Assembly: GCA_040219575.1 (NCBI GenBank)
Contig: JAVJSD010000089.1
Location: forward strand, 1 to 64,000
DNA length: 64,000 nucleotides
Reading direction: 5' to 3'
Origin: JAVJSD01 sp040219575
GTDB taxonomy: Bacteria; Planctomycetota; Planctomycetia; Pirellulales; Pirellulaceae
Below the pieces are notes generated by a model. That model made no database searches and was not told where the DNA came from. It worked only from the letters and a program-made list of their open reading frames with translations. The translations under genes were made by a program, and so were the position numbers. This document shows, piece by piece, positions 53,878-62,686 of the stretch; positions within the stretch are counted from its first letter, which is position 1; each line of letters opens with the position of its first letter.

Positions 53878-54575
53878 AGAGAGATTCCTTTGTGAACGGA
53901 ACAAGACAAGATGGTGAAAATCGAGTAGTGATGGTCGTCGAACAGGACGGAACCCGCCGACCTGGCGTCTTCCCACGAGGGGGCGATGAAACTGAGCCTC
54001 CTTTCGATTCATCAAGAGCCCGCTGCGAACGCTTGGCGCCGGCAGAGCCCGGCTTTGACAGACGTCCGCGCGCAGCGCGATCCCTCCGACTTTTTGACAT
54101 CGCTGCGTCCGCCGCGTTAGAGTTCCACAAGCCAAGAACTGGCTGACAAGAAGTCTGAAGACAAACTCTAAGGATTCAACAACAAGAATCAATCACGCTT
54201 TCGCGTGTTTTCATTTCCTCAGACGAGGGCACGTTTTCGGCGGCCGCGCATCCCCCGTGAGTAGCGCGCATCAACGAGCCGCGATGCGTGTGGTGGACGA
54301 CCGGCGCGGCTGGGATCAAACGATCGACACGTGTTGATCCCGGAAGCGCTGAGTCGGGAGAGGCGGGAAGGCTGGATAACGCACGTTGCGAACGCCGCCA
54401 AGCCGTACAGCAACTCGATGACCGCGGCAGGCAGCACCATCGCAAATCGCTAGCTGCACCGTGGCGCTACAACGCGACGAACTGGCGTCGGCTGGGGATC
54501 CGTTCGCCGTTGCGTGAGCCTCGCGGAACGACGACAAGTCGTCGGCTTGGGGTGACGCCCGCCTCCACCGACGAA
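53878..54575. other. Large intergenic region, no clear gene
   Basis: A 698-bp gap between aspS and the peroxidase gene (both minus strand), unusually long here. A plus-strand frame at 53892-54146 (84 codons) lacks a ribosome site and is Arg/Pro-rich. The hairpin CACGC-TTTC-GCGTG followed by TTTTC at 54194-54212 could be a weak plus-strand terminator. The segment should carry the peroxidase promoter, but none is evident. Confidence 0.4.
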
Positions 54576-56351
54576 CTAATCGTCCGCTCGCGCGATCTTC
54601 ACGCCCAGTTCGCGCAGCTGCCGGGCGTCGACCTCGCCCGGGGCTTCGGTCATCATGTCGGTCGCCTTCTGCGTTTTGGGGAAGGCGATGCAGTCGCGGA
54701 TGTTGTCCAGCCCGCCGAAGATCATCACCACGCGGTCGATCCCCAGCGCGATGCCGCCGTGGGGCGGGGCGCCGAATCTCAGGGCGTCCAGCAGGAAGCC
54801 GAACCGCTCCTTGGCCGACTCGGCGTCGATGCCCAACAGGTCGAAGGCCTGCTGCTGCACGCCGCCGTCGTGAATACGAATGGTGCCGCCGCCCGCCTCG
54901 TAGCCGTTGATCACCAGGTCGTAGGCCTTGGCGCGGCAACCGCCGGGGTTGGTCGAAAACGTCGCCAGGTCCTCGTCGCGGGGGGCGGTGAAGGGATGGT
55001 GCATCGCCGCCCAGCCTCCTTCTTCCTCGTCCTGGGCGAACATCGGGAATTCGACGACCCAGGAGAAGTGCATCGCCTTGGGGTCGTACAGTTTCAGCTC
55101 GGCGCCGAGGCGCTTCCGCAGACCGTACAGGGCTTTGCAGGTCACCTCCCAGCGGTCGGCGACGAACAACAGCAGGTCGCCCGGCTCGCCTTCCATCCGC
55201 TGTTTGAACTGGGCCAGCAGGTCGTCGCTGAAGTTCTTGGCGATGGGCGACCACAGCTTGCCGTCGTCCTCCACGCGGAACCAGGCGAGGCCCTTGGCGC
55301 CGAAGTCGTGCTTGACGTATTCGGTCAGCTCGTCGATGCCTTTGCGGGAGTAGACCTTGGCCGCCCCCTTGCCGTTGATGGCGCGGACGAACCCGCCCTC
55401 CTCGACCGCCCCCTTGAAGACGCGGAACTCGGCCTGCTGGGCGAGGTCGCTGCAATCGACGATCTCCATGCCGAACCGCAGGTCGGGCGCGTCGTGGCCG
55501 AAGCGGCGCATCGCCTCGTCGTAGGTCATGCGGGGCAGCGGCAACTGCAATTCGAGGTCGAGAATCTCCCGCGCCAGCCGGGCCATCAGGCCGTCGATCA
55601 TGCCCATCACGTCGTCGGCGTCGACGAACGACATCTCCAGGTCGAGTTGCGTGAACTCCGGCTGCCGGTCGGCGCGGAGGTCTTCATCGCGGAAGCAGCG
55701 GGCGACCTGGATGTAGCGGTCGTAGCCGGCCACCATCAGGATCTGCTTGTAGAGCTGCGGCGACTGCGGCAGGGCGTAGAACTTGCCGCGGTGCACGCGG
55801 CTGGGGACCAGGTAGTCGCGGGCGCCTTCGGGCGTGCTGCGGCCGAGGACCGGCGTTTCGACGTCGATGAAGTTGTGCTCGTCGAAGTAGTCGCGCATCG
55901 ACTTGATGATGCGGCTCCGCAGCAGCAGGGTTTCCTGCATTTTGGCGCGGCGGAGATCGAGATAGCGGTACTTCAGCCGCAGGTCCTCGCCGGGAAGTTC
56001 GACCTGCCCCGGCGTGAAGGGGGGCTGCTGGCTCTTGTTCAGGACCGTCAGCTGACTGCAGCGAACCTCGATGTCGCCGGTTTCCAACTTGGGATTGTTC
56101 TGACCTTCCGGACGAGGGGCGACCTTGCCGACCACCTGGAGGACGTACTCGCTACGAAGCCGGCCGGCCTGTTCGAGCAACTCCGGGCCGCTGTCGGGGC
56201 CGATTACGACCTGCGTCTTGCCGTAACGGTCGCGAAGGTCGAGGAAGATGCCTCCGCCGTGGTCGCGGTTGACATCGACCCAACCGCAGAGAGTGACTTC
56301 CTGACCGATGTGCTCGGCGCGCAACTGGCTGCAAGTATGCGAACGTAACAA
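54576..56351 (-). CDS. aspS: Aspartyl-tRNA synthetase
   Basis: A 591-residue bacterial-type AspRS of normal length, beginning with the anticodon-binding OB domain (VTLCGWVDVNRDHGGG), class II motif 2 ARCFRDEDLRADRQPEFTQ, the GAD insert and motif 3 GIALGIDRVVMIFGG. It charges tRNA(Asp) in the cytoplasm. The start codon is TTG (minus strand, 56349-56351), placed by alignment with the conserved MLRSHTC. A TAGAAT at 56399-56404 could be its -10 box. Confidence 0.95.
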   Translation of the reverse strand: MLRSHTCSQLRAEHIGQEVTLCGWVDVNRDHGGGIFLDLRDRYGKTQVVIGPDSGPELLEQAGRLRSEYVLQVVGKVAPRPEGQNNPKLETGDIEVRCSQLTVLNKSQQPPFTPGQVELPGEDLRLKYRYLDLRRAKMQETLLLRSRIIKSMRDYFDEHNFIDVETPVLGRSTPEGARDYLVPSRVHRGKFYALPQSPQLYKQILMVAGYDRYIQVARCFRDEDLRADRQPEFTQLDLEMSFVDADDVMGMIDGLMARLAREILDLELQLPLPRMTYDEAMRRFGHDAPDLRFGMEIVDCSDLAQQAEFRVFKGAVEEGGFVRAINGKGAAKVYSRKGIDELTEYVKHDFGAKGLAWFRVEDDGKLWSPIAKNFSDDLLAQFKQRMEGEPGDLLLFVADRWEVTCKALYGLRKRLGAELKLYDPKAMHFSWVVEFPMFAQDEEEGGWAAMHHPFTAPRDEDLATFSTNPGGCRAKAYDLVINGYEAGGGTIRIHDGGVQQQAFDLLGIDAESAKERFGFLLDALRFGAPPHGGIALGIDRVVMIFGGLDNIRDCIAFPKTQKATDMMTEAPGEVDARQLRELGVKIARADD

Positions 56352-56750
56352 AGGGAATCCCCAGAAAAATGGGCGTTATCGGCAAAGTTGGAGCGAGTAT
56401 TCTAGACGGACTCCGCCATGGCGCGAAGGTTCGGTTGGGCGGACCACGAGCGCGAGGCGACACGACGACCGCGAAGGCCTTCGCCGCTCCACCGATCGGG
56501 GCGTCAAATCGGCGAGAATCGCCGCCGAAAGACCGCCAGGGACGCCGCCGCGGCAGGCGATCGGCATACAAAGCGGTGCCGAGCGGGGGCGATTCGCCGC
56601 GTTCCCGATGTTTGTGTGCGAATTGCCTTGACCGTGCCAAGCAGCAACCTAGCCTTACGTAACCACATGTCCAGCGGCCTCCCTAGCCTCGTTGCCGCGG
56701 AGAGATGACCCAGGACCGCCCGTCCTCCCAAACCATTGAAGAAGCCTGCG
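56352..56750. other. Divergent intergenic region
   Basis: A 399-bp region between aspS (minus) and the CheX-like gene (plus). A possible aspS promoter has TAGAAT at 56399-56404 with TTCGCG 17 bp upstream on the minus strand. No gene or repeat is seen in the rest. Confidence 0.4.
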
Positions 56751-57227
56751 ATGCGTGCCGAGTACATCAATCCGTTTATCAAAGCGCTGGTCAATACGTT
56801 CGACACCATGCTGGGCTGCGAGGTGACGCGGGGCCAACTGGTCCTCAAAGAAAACAACGTCGCGCTGCACGAAATCAGCGGGACGATCGGCCTGTCGGGC
56901 AAAGCGGTCGGCACCGTGGTCGTCAGCCTGTCGCGTGAAGTCGCCCTCCAGGGCGCCTCGGCCATGCTGATGATGGAAGCCACCGAAATCGACGAAGACG
57001 TGATCGACGCCGTGGGCGAAATCACGAACATGGTCGCCGGTTCGGCCAAGGCCGAACTCGAGGAGTATCAACTCTCGATCAGCCTGCCGAACGTGATCAC
57101 GGGCAAGAATCACGAGATCCGTTTTCCTTCGCAGGTGAAGCCGATCTGCGTCCCCTTCAGCACGCCCTGGGGCGAACTGACGCTCGAAGTCGGCCTCGAA
57201 CTCGTTCCCGAGGCCGTCGGGGCTTGA
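56751..57227 (+). CDS. CheX/CheC-like phosphatase domain protein
   Basis: A 158-residue single CheX-type domain. The active site of this family is ExxN; here it is GEITNMV with Glu90 and Asn93. The second half of the fold, FPSQVKPICVPFSTPWGEL, matches CheX dimers. It would dephosphorylate a CheY-type receiver in the cytoplasm. No chemotaxis gene is near, so its receiver is probably elsewhere, though receiver proteins occur at 32 and 35 kb. The ATG at 56751 is preferred over a TTG five codons earlier. Confidence 0.82.
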   Translation: MRAEYINPFIKALVNTFDTMLGCEVTRGQLVLKENNVALHEISGTIGLSGKAVGTVVVSLSREVALQGASAMLMMEATEIDEDVIDAVGEITNMVAGSAKAELEEYQLSISLPNVITGKNHEIRFPSQVKPICVPFSTPWGELTLEVGLELVPEAVGA

Positions 57228-57232
57228 TTTGG

Positions 57233-57254
57233 GATTGCAGATTGCAGATTGCAG
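57233..57254. repeat. Heptamer array, copy 3
   Basis: GATTGCA three times in tandem, beginning 6 bp after the CheX-like gene stop. Confidence 0.75.
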
Positions 57255-57325
57255 TCGCAGCCTGTTTGAGCCTCCGCCTTTAACTGCTCCCCTTTTCAAT
57301 CGTCCACGCCGTCGCCGAGCGCCGC

Positions 57326-57331
57326 TACAAT
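57326..57331 (+). promoter_or_regulatory. Candidate -10 box
   Basis: TACAAT 28 bp before the GTG at 57354; an AGGAGG follows at 57333-57338. No convincing -35 is present. Confidence 0.35.
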
Positions 57332-57353
57332 AGGAGGCAGCTTGGAGGGACGC

Positions 57354-57944
57354 GTGGAAAGAGTGGACAAGAGCGACGACGCGCGAGGACGGAAGTCTCG
57401 ACTGCGGCAGTTCAGCTTGCGGGGACTCCTGGGCTTTCTTTCGCTTCTGTGTGGCTTGCTGGCGGTGAACGCCGCCGCAATTCGATTCGCCCGGGACGAC
57501 GCATCGCCGTTGGACGCCGACGTCGTGATCTCCCTGCTGATCGTATTCGACACGGCCTTTCTTCTGGTTTCCAACTTCACGCTGGTGATTCTGGCGAGTT
57601 GGCTTGGTGAGGAAGATGCGGGATGGAATCCCAGCAGGCCGATCGAACAACCCCCTGGCATCGCATTGTTGGCCGCCGTGCTGCCAGTGTTACTGCTCGG
57701 CTTCTCATTGGTTTTCGCGGACGGGACTGGGGAGCTTATCGAAAAGACCGCCATTTTCTGCTACTTCGTTCTATTGCTGACCGTCTTTCTGGTGAGCGTC
57801 TTGATCTGTCGACGTTGGTTTTCAAAATGCCCGCATTGCGAAAGGCGTCGAGGAGGTTGGATCGCAGGAAAGGATCGCGGGTACGACTTTCGCTGCTTCT
57901 CCTGCGGCTTCACGAAAGAGAACGTCTGGCGGCGCGAAGAATAA
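57354..57944 (+). CDS. Membrane protein with C-terminal zinc ribbon
   Basis: A 196-residue protein with four membrane helices (about 25-43, 53-77, 99-120 and 127-150) and a C-terminal CPHC..CFSC pair that should bind zinc. The basic N-terminus and short loops put the ribbon in the cytoplasm. GGAGGG 4 bases ahead supports the GTG at 57354; an earlier TTG at 57342 with AGGAGG is also possible, but would lie close to the putative transcription start. No known function. Confidence 0.65.
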   Translation: MERVDKSDDARGRKSRLRQFSLRGLLGFLSLLCGLLAVNAAAIRFARDDASPLDADVVISLLIVFDTAFLLVSNFTLVILASWLGEEDAGWNPSRPIEQPPGIALLAAVLPVLLLGFSLVFADGTGELIEKTAIFCYFVLLLTVFLVSVLICRRWFSKCPHCERRRGGWIAGKDRGYDFRCFSCGFTKENVWRREE

Positions 57945-58020
57945 CGGACTGCATCTTCGCAGGATCCGCTTGGCGGCGTCGGTCGCCCAAAACATGGCGA
58001 TTCGGCTCCGAACCTATCAT

Positions 58021-58050
58021 TCTGCAATCTGAAATCTGCAATCTGAAATC
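58021..58050. repeat. Heptamer array, copy 4, abutting a start codon
   Basis: TGCAATC-TGAAATC-TGCAATC-TGAAATC, with the last unit directly touching the ATG at 58051. The array therefore occupies the ribosome-binding position of the next gene. Confidence 0.8.
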
Positions 58051-58818
58051 ATGAAGACCGCCGCTGTCCTGGATTTGATGAACCGCGTGGTTGTGCGCGG
58101 TGTGGCGGGCGAGCGGGCTTCCTATCGGCCGATTCACAGCGATCTGACAAGGGAGACCAATCCGGAGGCGGTCGCTCGCGCGTTGCTGGCGGCCTTTCCG
58201 CTCGAGACGCTGTACATCGCCGATCTCGACGCGATTGCCGGCGAGGAGCCGAACTGGCCTGCCTACGAGACGCTGCTCACACTGGGCGTCGAACTGTGGA
58301 TCGACGCCGGGGTGGCCGATGCAGCCGGTGCGCGGCGGCTGGCCCAGTTCCACACGGCGAAAGGCCGCGGCATCGACCGCGTGATTGTGGGACTCGAATC
58401 GCTCGCAGCCCGCGCGGAACTGTCGGCCGTCATCGAGACGCTCTCTTCGAGGCGGGCGGTCTTCAGTCTCGACCTGAAGCAGGGGCGGCCGCTTTCGACC
58501 ATTGATGTCTGGCGAGACGCGACGCCGATCGAGATCGCCGCCGAAGCGATCGCGGCCGGCTTTTCCAGCCTGATCGTGCTCGACCTGGCGGGGGTGGGAG
58601 TGGGGCGCGGCGTCGCGGCCCTCGAACTGTGCCGGCGGATCAAGTCGGACCATCCCCAGGTGCAACTTGTCAGCGGCGGAGGCGTGCGCGATCGTGAAGA
58701 CCTGCGCCGACTGGCCGAGTGCGGCTGCGACGTGGCGCTGGTCGCCTCGGCGCTGCACGACGGGCGATTGTCTCGCGCCGATCTGTTGGCCGCCGCCGCA
58801 ATTGCACCGCCCAGCTGA
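58051..58818 (+). CDS. HisA/HisF-like TIM-barrel protein
   Basis: A 255-residue protein of the HisA fold: AVLDLMNRVVVRG at strand 1, LYIADLDAI, FSLDLKQGRPLS, LIVLDLAGVG and VSGGGVRDREDLRRL with the phosphate loop. It departs from true HisA at the first active-site loop. Similar HisA-like proteins occur with tetrahydromethanopterin C1 genes in planctomycetes and methylotrophs; that link is recalled, not shown here, and no such gene is adjacent. The start codon follows the heptamer repeat, so no normal ribosome site exists. Confidence 0.75.
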   Translation: MKTAAVLDLMNRVVVRGVAGERASYRPIHSDLTRETNPEAVARALLAAFPLETLYIADLDAIAGEEPNWPAYETLLTLGVELWIDAGVADAAGARRLAQFHTAKGRGIDRVIVGLESLAARAELSAVIETLSSRRAVFSLDLKQGRPLSTIDVWRDATPIEIAAEAIAAGFSSLIVLDLAGVGVGRGVAALELCRRIKSDHPQVQLVSGGGVRDREDLRRLAECGCDVALVASALHDGRLSRADLLAAAAIAPPS

Positions 58819-58870
58819 TCGGACTTGCTGTCGCGGTACACGCCAGGGTTCCGAGAATCGGCCGGATGTT

Positions 58871-58893
58871 CGGAAGTCTGGCGTTTCCGCTAC
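58871..58893. repeat. Dispersed palindromic repeat, half copy
   Basis: CGGAAGTCTGGCGTTTCCGC followed by TAC matches the right half of the family seen at 21501 and 27051. Confidence 0.55.
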
Positions 58894-58939
58894 ATGTTTT
58901 CAAACCGAGCCTAGCGCTGCGTTGCCGCGAAGAATTCGG

Positions 58940-59013
58940 GTAGCAGAAGTCGTGAGACTCTTGGAGGTTCAATCGTTGTTCTGATTTCTCGAACTCTCAC
59001 CAGTTCGCCTACC
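58940..59013. repeat. Dispersed palindromic repeat, copy 5
   Basis: Begins GTAGCAGAAGTCGTGAGACT as at 9129 and ends CACCAGTTCGCCTAC. It lies between the half copy at 58871 and the end of the thioredoxin/CcdA-like gene. Confidence 0.65.
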
Positions 59014-59072
59014 TGAACTGGAAGACGCAACCAAAGCGATCGGCTCACAGGCGCCGCGGCTGCGCAGCGGGC

Positions 59073-60710
59073 CTACGCTTTGCCGACGCTCCGTCGCTTG
59101 CGGGCGGGGAGGTGTGTCTTGGGTTCGCTGTGATGGGTAAAGTGCTTCTGCAGCCAATCGAGCAGCACGACTAGGGCGGTGACGCCAACCGCCCCCAATA
59201 GCACGCCCAGCGAGGCGAGCAGGCTTTGCAGCAGGTCGGGCGCGAACAGGATCACGCCGCCCAACAGCAGCATCATCACACCGGAGAGCAGCTTCAGCAC
59301 ACGGCCCTCGTAGTCCTGCAGCTTGTGGCTGCCGAGGGTGATGGTGAAGCCCAGCACGATCACCGCCAGCGGCACGATGTAGATCAGGTTGTAGAACACC
59401 AGGTAGCCGTAGTAACTGCTCGTCGGAAGCTCGCGCAGCGTGAGAGCACGGGTGAAGACCATCGGGAAACCGGCCGTGCAGAGCAACTCGTAGGTGTTCG
59501 CCGCCAGCGCGAGGGCCAAGGTGCCGACCAGCATCGGCGCCAGCCGCGTGGCCTCGGGCAGCTTCCGCATCCGCGCGAACAGGCCGGGCTTGGCGCTGTC
59601 CGGAATCGACAACGAAACGCCGCGCTTCATCAGGAAGTAGTCCTTGATGTTGATGACCGCCACCAGCATCGCCAGCAGGCCGGCGGTGATGGTGATCGCC
59701 GGCAAGTGGCCCGCCAATAGAAATACGTTCAGCCAGGCGGACATGAACAGGAAGTAGAACAGGCCGGAGAAGAACACGAAGATGCCGCCCACCAGCAGCA
59801 TCCGCAGGCGGCTGTGGGCGTGGATCAGCAGGCTGAGCAGCGACAGCAGGATGAAGAACGCGCAGGGGTTGAAGGCGTCGCAGCCGGCGATGACGACCGT
59901 CAAGGCCGGGAGGGACATGTCGTCGACGCGGTACTCGCCGAACAACGGCAGGGCGACCGTCTCTTTCTCTTCCGGCAGCGGCGGAGGCAACTCCAGTTCG
60001 AGTTCGTCGAGGTCCGGCATTTCCAATTCGGGCATGTCGCTTTGCGGCCCTGTCGTCTCGGCGCGATCGACATCGGGGGCTGGCTCGTCGGGCGCCGGCG
60101 CATCCGGAGCGGGCGAATCGAGCGACGGCTGTGGAGTTGTGTTTGATTCGTCGTCGGGCGCCCATGCGACCAGGGTGAGGGGAACACCTGCACCAGCGAA
60201 CGTCGCCAGGCCGACGCTGGCGGAGTCGTACTGCCTGGCGGCGCCGTCGCCCGAGGCCGGCCGCTTCTCCTTGAGCTGCTGCAACAGTTGCTCGTGGCAG
60301 TAGACCAGCCGCGTCTCGATCTGCCGGCCGGTTCGTGCGTCGGAGTCGTAGCCCATCGTCATCTGTTTGCAGTAGAAGATCGCGGGGACCTGTCCGGCCA
60401 CGCGCCCCAGGCTCTGCGACATCCGGCGATACAGTTCGAGGTTGCCCGCGTGACTTGTTTCGTATCGCGCAACGTGCAGCCAGGGATGCTGCTGGCGGAA
60501 GCGATCGAGAAACGCCTTGGCGTCGGCGCAGTGGGGACAGGTGGAGCGATAGAAGAGGAACAGGTTCAGCTGCAGGTCGCCCCGTTCGTCGAGCTCGTAC
60601 CACTTCCAGGCGAAGGGATCGTCGTCGGCTGCGACGGTCGAAACGGGCGAGGGGAGCGGTGAGAAGGCCAACAGCAGGGCGGCTAGAAATACGATGGATG
60701 CATTTTTCAT
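59073..60710 (-). CDS. Thioredoxin-fold / CcdA-like fusion protein
   Basis: A 545-residue protein. A signal peptide (1-27) leads to a thioredoxin-fold domain with CPHC (58-61). An acidic, Pro-rich linker (about 170-250) precedes six or more membrane helices of the DsbD/CcdA type, with one Cys in AFNPCAFF and another in ELLCTAGFP, the positions that carry electrons in CcdA. AGGAGG (minus strand, 60718-60723) fixes the ATG at 60710. The order is periplasmic thioredoxin first, membrane carrier second; the usual DsbD has the reverse order with a C-terminal thioredoxin. It likely shuttles reductant across the inner membrane. Confidence 0.82.
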   Translation of the reverse strand: MKNASIVFLAALLLAFSPLPSPVSTVAADDDPFAWKWYELDERGDLQLNLFLFYRSTCPHCADAKAFLDRFRQQHPWLHVARYETSHAGNLELYRRMSQSLGRVAGQVPAIFYCKQMTMGYDSDARTGRQIETRLVYCHEQLLQQLKEKRPASGDGAARQYDSASVGLATFAGAGVPLTLVAWAPDDESNTTPQPSLDSPAPDAPAPDEPAPDVDRAETTGPQSDMPELEMPDLDELELELPPPLPEEKETVALPLFGEYRVDDMSLPALTVVIAGCDAFNPCAFFILLSLLSLLIHAHSRLRMLLVGGIFVFFSGLFYFLFMSAWLNVFLLAGHLPAITITAGLLAMLVAVINIKDYFLMKRGVSLSIPDSAKPGLFARMRKLPEATRLAPMLVGTLALALAANTYELLCTAGFPMVFTRALTLRELPTSSYYGYLVFYNLIYIVPLAVIVLGFTITLGSHKLQDYEGRVLKLLSGVMMLLLGGVILFAPDLLQSLLASLGVLLGAVGVTALVVLLDWLQKHFTHHSEPKTHLPARKRRSVGKA

Positions 60711-61133
60711 GACCCATCCTCCTCTCATGGTGTCGCGCGCAAGGATGCCTGCTTTCTGCTAGTGCAGGCGGTGTGCCGAGCGACGAACCGCCGTGGGCCG
60801 TCGCGGGAACAAACTGCTCGAAATCACGACTGGAACGCGCCGCTTGACGAAACACCACACGACGACTGGATTTAGGGCGACGACCGGTTCTGCGGCGAAC
60901 TGCGACGGGCGCGGACGGGCGCCGGCGGAGTACGCTGCGCGTCCGTGGATTCGCTCGCAAGCGTCACAGTGGCGCGCGTTTGGGCACTGTAGGGGGATTT
61001 CAGATTGCAGATTTCAGATTGCGATAGCCCGCATGATCTGTAGCCGGCAAGAGAACCGCTGATGAATGCGAATCACACGGCTATTGGGCGACGTTCCAAG
61101 CGGGGCGGGGCGTTCGGCCCACAGCTGTGGGGT
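60711..61133. other. Intergenic with a heptamer array
   Basis: A 423-bp gap between two minus-strand genes. It holds the fifth GATTGCA/GATTTCA array and a full ribosome site for the downstream gene; the rest shows no gene. Confidence 0.4.
60996..61025. repeat. Heptamer array, copy 5
   Basis: GATTTCA-GATTGCA-GATTTCA-GATTGCG in tandem, alternating the two unit types. Confidence 0.75.
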
Positions 61134-62507
61134 CTAGATCGACGCGGCATTTGGAGACAGGTCGAGTCGCGCGTAGCGCCCGGCGCCCGTCTCCCAGGCC
61201 AGGACGGCCAGCAAGCTGACCAAAAGCGGCACGGTGAGTTGCAGACTGTGTTGCGCGGCCAGCGAGGCGGAGACGCCGGCGGCGGCGTAGAGCCCCAGCA
61301 ACAGCCAGGCGGTCAGCGACGCGTGTCGGAGCGTCTCGCCGCCCCGCGCGATCAGCACCAGCAACAGGAAAGCCGGCAACAGCAGGATTGTGAGGTCGTA
61401 GGTGAACAGGTGCGGGCTCAGCAGGATCGTGGCCACGACCAGCGCGCTGAATTGCATTGCGAAGCGGCTGGCGCCGGGGCGAAGTTCACCGCGCAACAGC
61501 AGCACCAGCAGCAACACCACGCCGCCAGCCGCCAACGCGGTCATGCCCTTGGCCCATGGACCCGCGCCGCCGGCCAACAGCGTGAAGAAGCCGTACAGGC
61601 AATGCGACTTGTGCAGGTCGTAACCGGCGTTGCGCAGGTAGTCGGCCGCGCCGCTGGCGAAGTCGAAGTACTGTCGACAGACATCGCCGCCCAGCAGCAG
61701 GCAGAGTCCGACAAGCGTCGCGCCGGTGGCTGCTCCGCCGGCGACGAACCGTCCTTGTCGCTTAAGCAGCATCGCCACGGCGATCACGATCGTCAGTTGC
61801 GGCTTGAAGGCCAGCAGGCCGAACACGAGTCCGGCGGCAAACGGCCGTTGGCGATTCAGCAGCAGGAATGTCGCCGTCAGGATCAGCAGGCAGACGGTGC
61901 CCTTCTGGCTGCTGGTGAGAGTTTCGATCACCGGCACGAACGCCACCGCCGCCACCACTCCCCACGGCGCGAAAGCGGCCCAACGGGCGCGGCGCTGGGA
62001 GGGCGCGTCGTCGGTCGTTCGCCCGCACTCGGCGAAGACGCCGTCTCCGCGGGTCGCGGCGCGATGCAACAGCCAAAAGGCGGCCGCCAACGCGGCGATC
62101 ATCAGCGCCGCCCAGATCCAGGCCGCCGCCTTCATCGGCAGCAGCGCCAGCGGCGAAATGAGCAGGTAGTAAAACGGCGGATAAACGATCGGTAGATAGC
62201 GACTGCGATCCCACTCGAAGGGAGTGACCTGCGGGTCGTGCTCGAGCGATTGCGCGTAAGCGGGATCGTAGAATCGCCCCCAGTCGCCCTCCAGAACGAT
62301 GGTTCCGCCGATCCACTCCTGCAAGAAGTCGCCGGCGTACGGCGAAGCCTCCGGCCCTTCGACATATTGAAAGTTCGGCGAGCAGGCGTAGCAGGCGACG
62401 ACGATGACGGCCGCCGCCAGCAGCGGCAGACGCATGCCGGGGCGAGCGTCAAGTCGCGAGGCGGACACCGCTGCCGGGGAGTTGGTCGTGGTCGACGCCG
62501 AAGCCAT
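61134..62507 (-). CDS. GT87/DUF2029-like membrane glycosyltransferase
   Basis: A 457-residue protein with about eleven membrane helices. The first periplasmic loop has PYAGDFLQEW and FYDPAYAQ with the catalytic-type Asp, and YPPFYYLLISPLALLP is a family block. GT87 enzymes transfer a sugar from polyprenyl phosphate on the outer face of the inner membrane. The ATG at 62507 is followed by a Ser/Thr-rich lead; the ATG at 62567 gives a poor N-terminus. Acceptor unknown. Confidence 0.78.
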   Translation of the reverse strand: MASASTTTNSPAAVSASRLDARPGMRLPLLAAAVIVVACYACSPNFQYVEGPEASPYAGDFLQEWIGGTIVLEGDWGRFYDPAYAQSLEHDPQVTPFEWDRSRYLPIVYPPFYYLLISPLALLPMKAAAWIWAALMIAALAAAFWLLHRAATRGDGVFAECGRTTDDAPSQRRARWAAFAPWGVVAAVAFVPVIETLTSSQKGTVCLLILTATFLLLNRQRPFAAGLVFGLLAFKPQLTIVIAVAMLLKRQGRFVAGGAATGATLVGLCLLLGGDVCRQYFDFASGAADYLRNAGYDLHKSHCLYGFFTLLAGGAGPWAKGMTALAAGGVVLLLVLLLRGELRPGASRFAMQFSALVVATILLSPHLFTYDLTILLLPAFLLLVLIARGGETLRHASLTAWLLLGLYAAAGVSASLAAQHSLQLTVPLLVSLLAVLAWETGAGRYARLDLSPNAASI

Positions 62508-62686
62508 GGTTTCGATCGCGCGGGGTTGCCAGGGACGCGTGCTCTTACGACAGCCCGAACGCAACAACCGTCACGGACCATACAACCATAGCTTGCGGAT
62601 TGAGCCGCCGCGCCGCCGAAGGACGAACGAATCGTCGCGGGAAAACGGACGGCGGAAGCGCGGCCGAGGTGGAATTCCGCGGGCGG

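Noticed and set aside
51439..53895. Plus-strand open frame of 818 codons opposite the peroxidase
   Set aside because: The peroxidase signatures are on the minus strand; this frame is Val/Asp/Gly-rich shadow sequence.
53892..54212. Small plus-strand gene followed by a terminator
   Set aside because: The 84-codon frame has no ribosome site and shadow-like composition; the hairpin at 54194 is only 5 bp.
41263..61025. Heptamer arrays as CRISPR-like or regulatory operator arrays
   Set aside because: Units are directly tandem without spacers and lie in both orientations next to unrelated genes, which fits a dispersed simple repeat better than a common operator.
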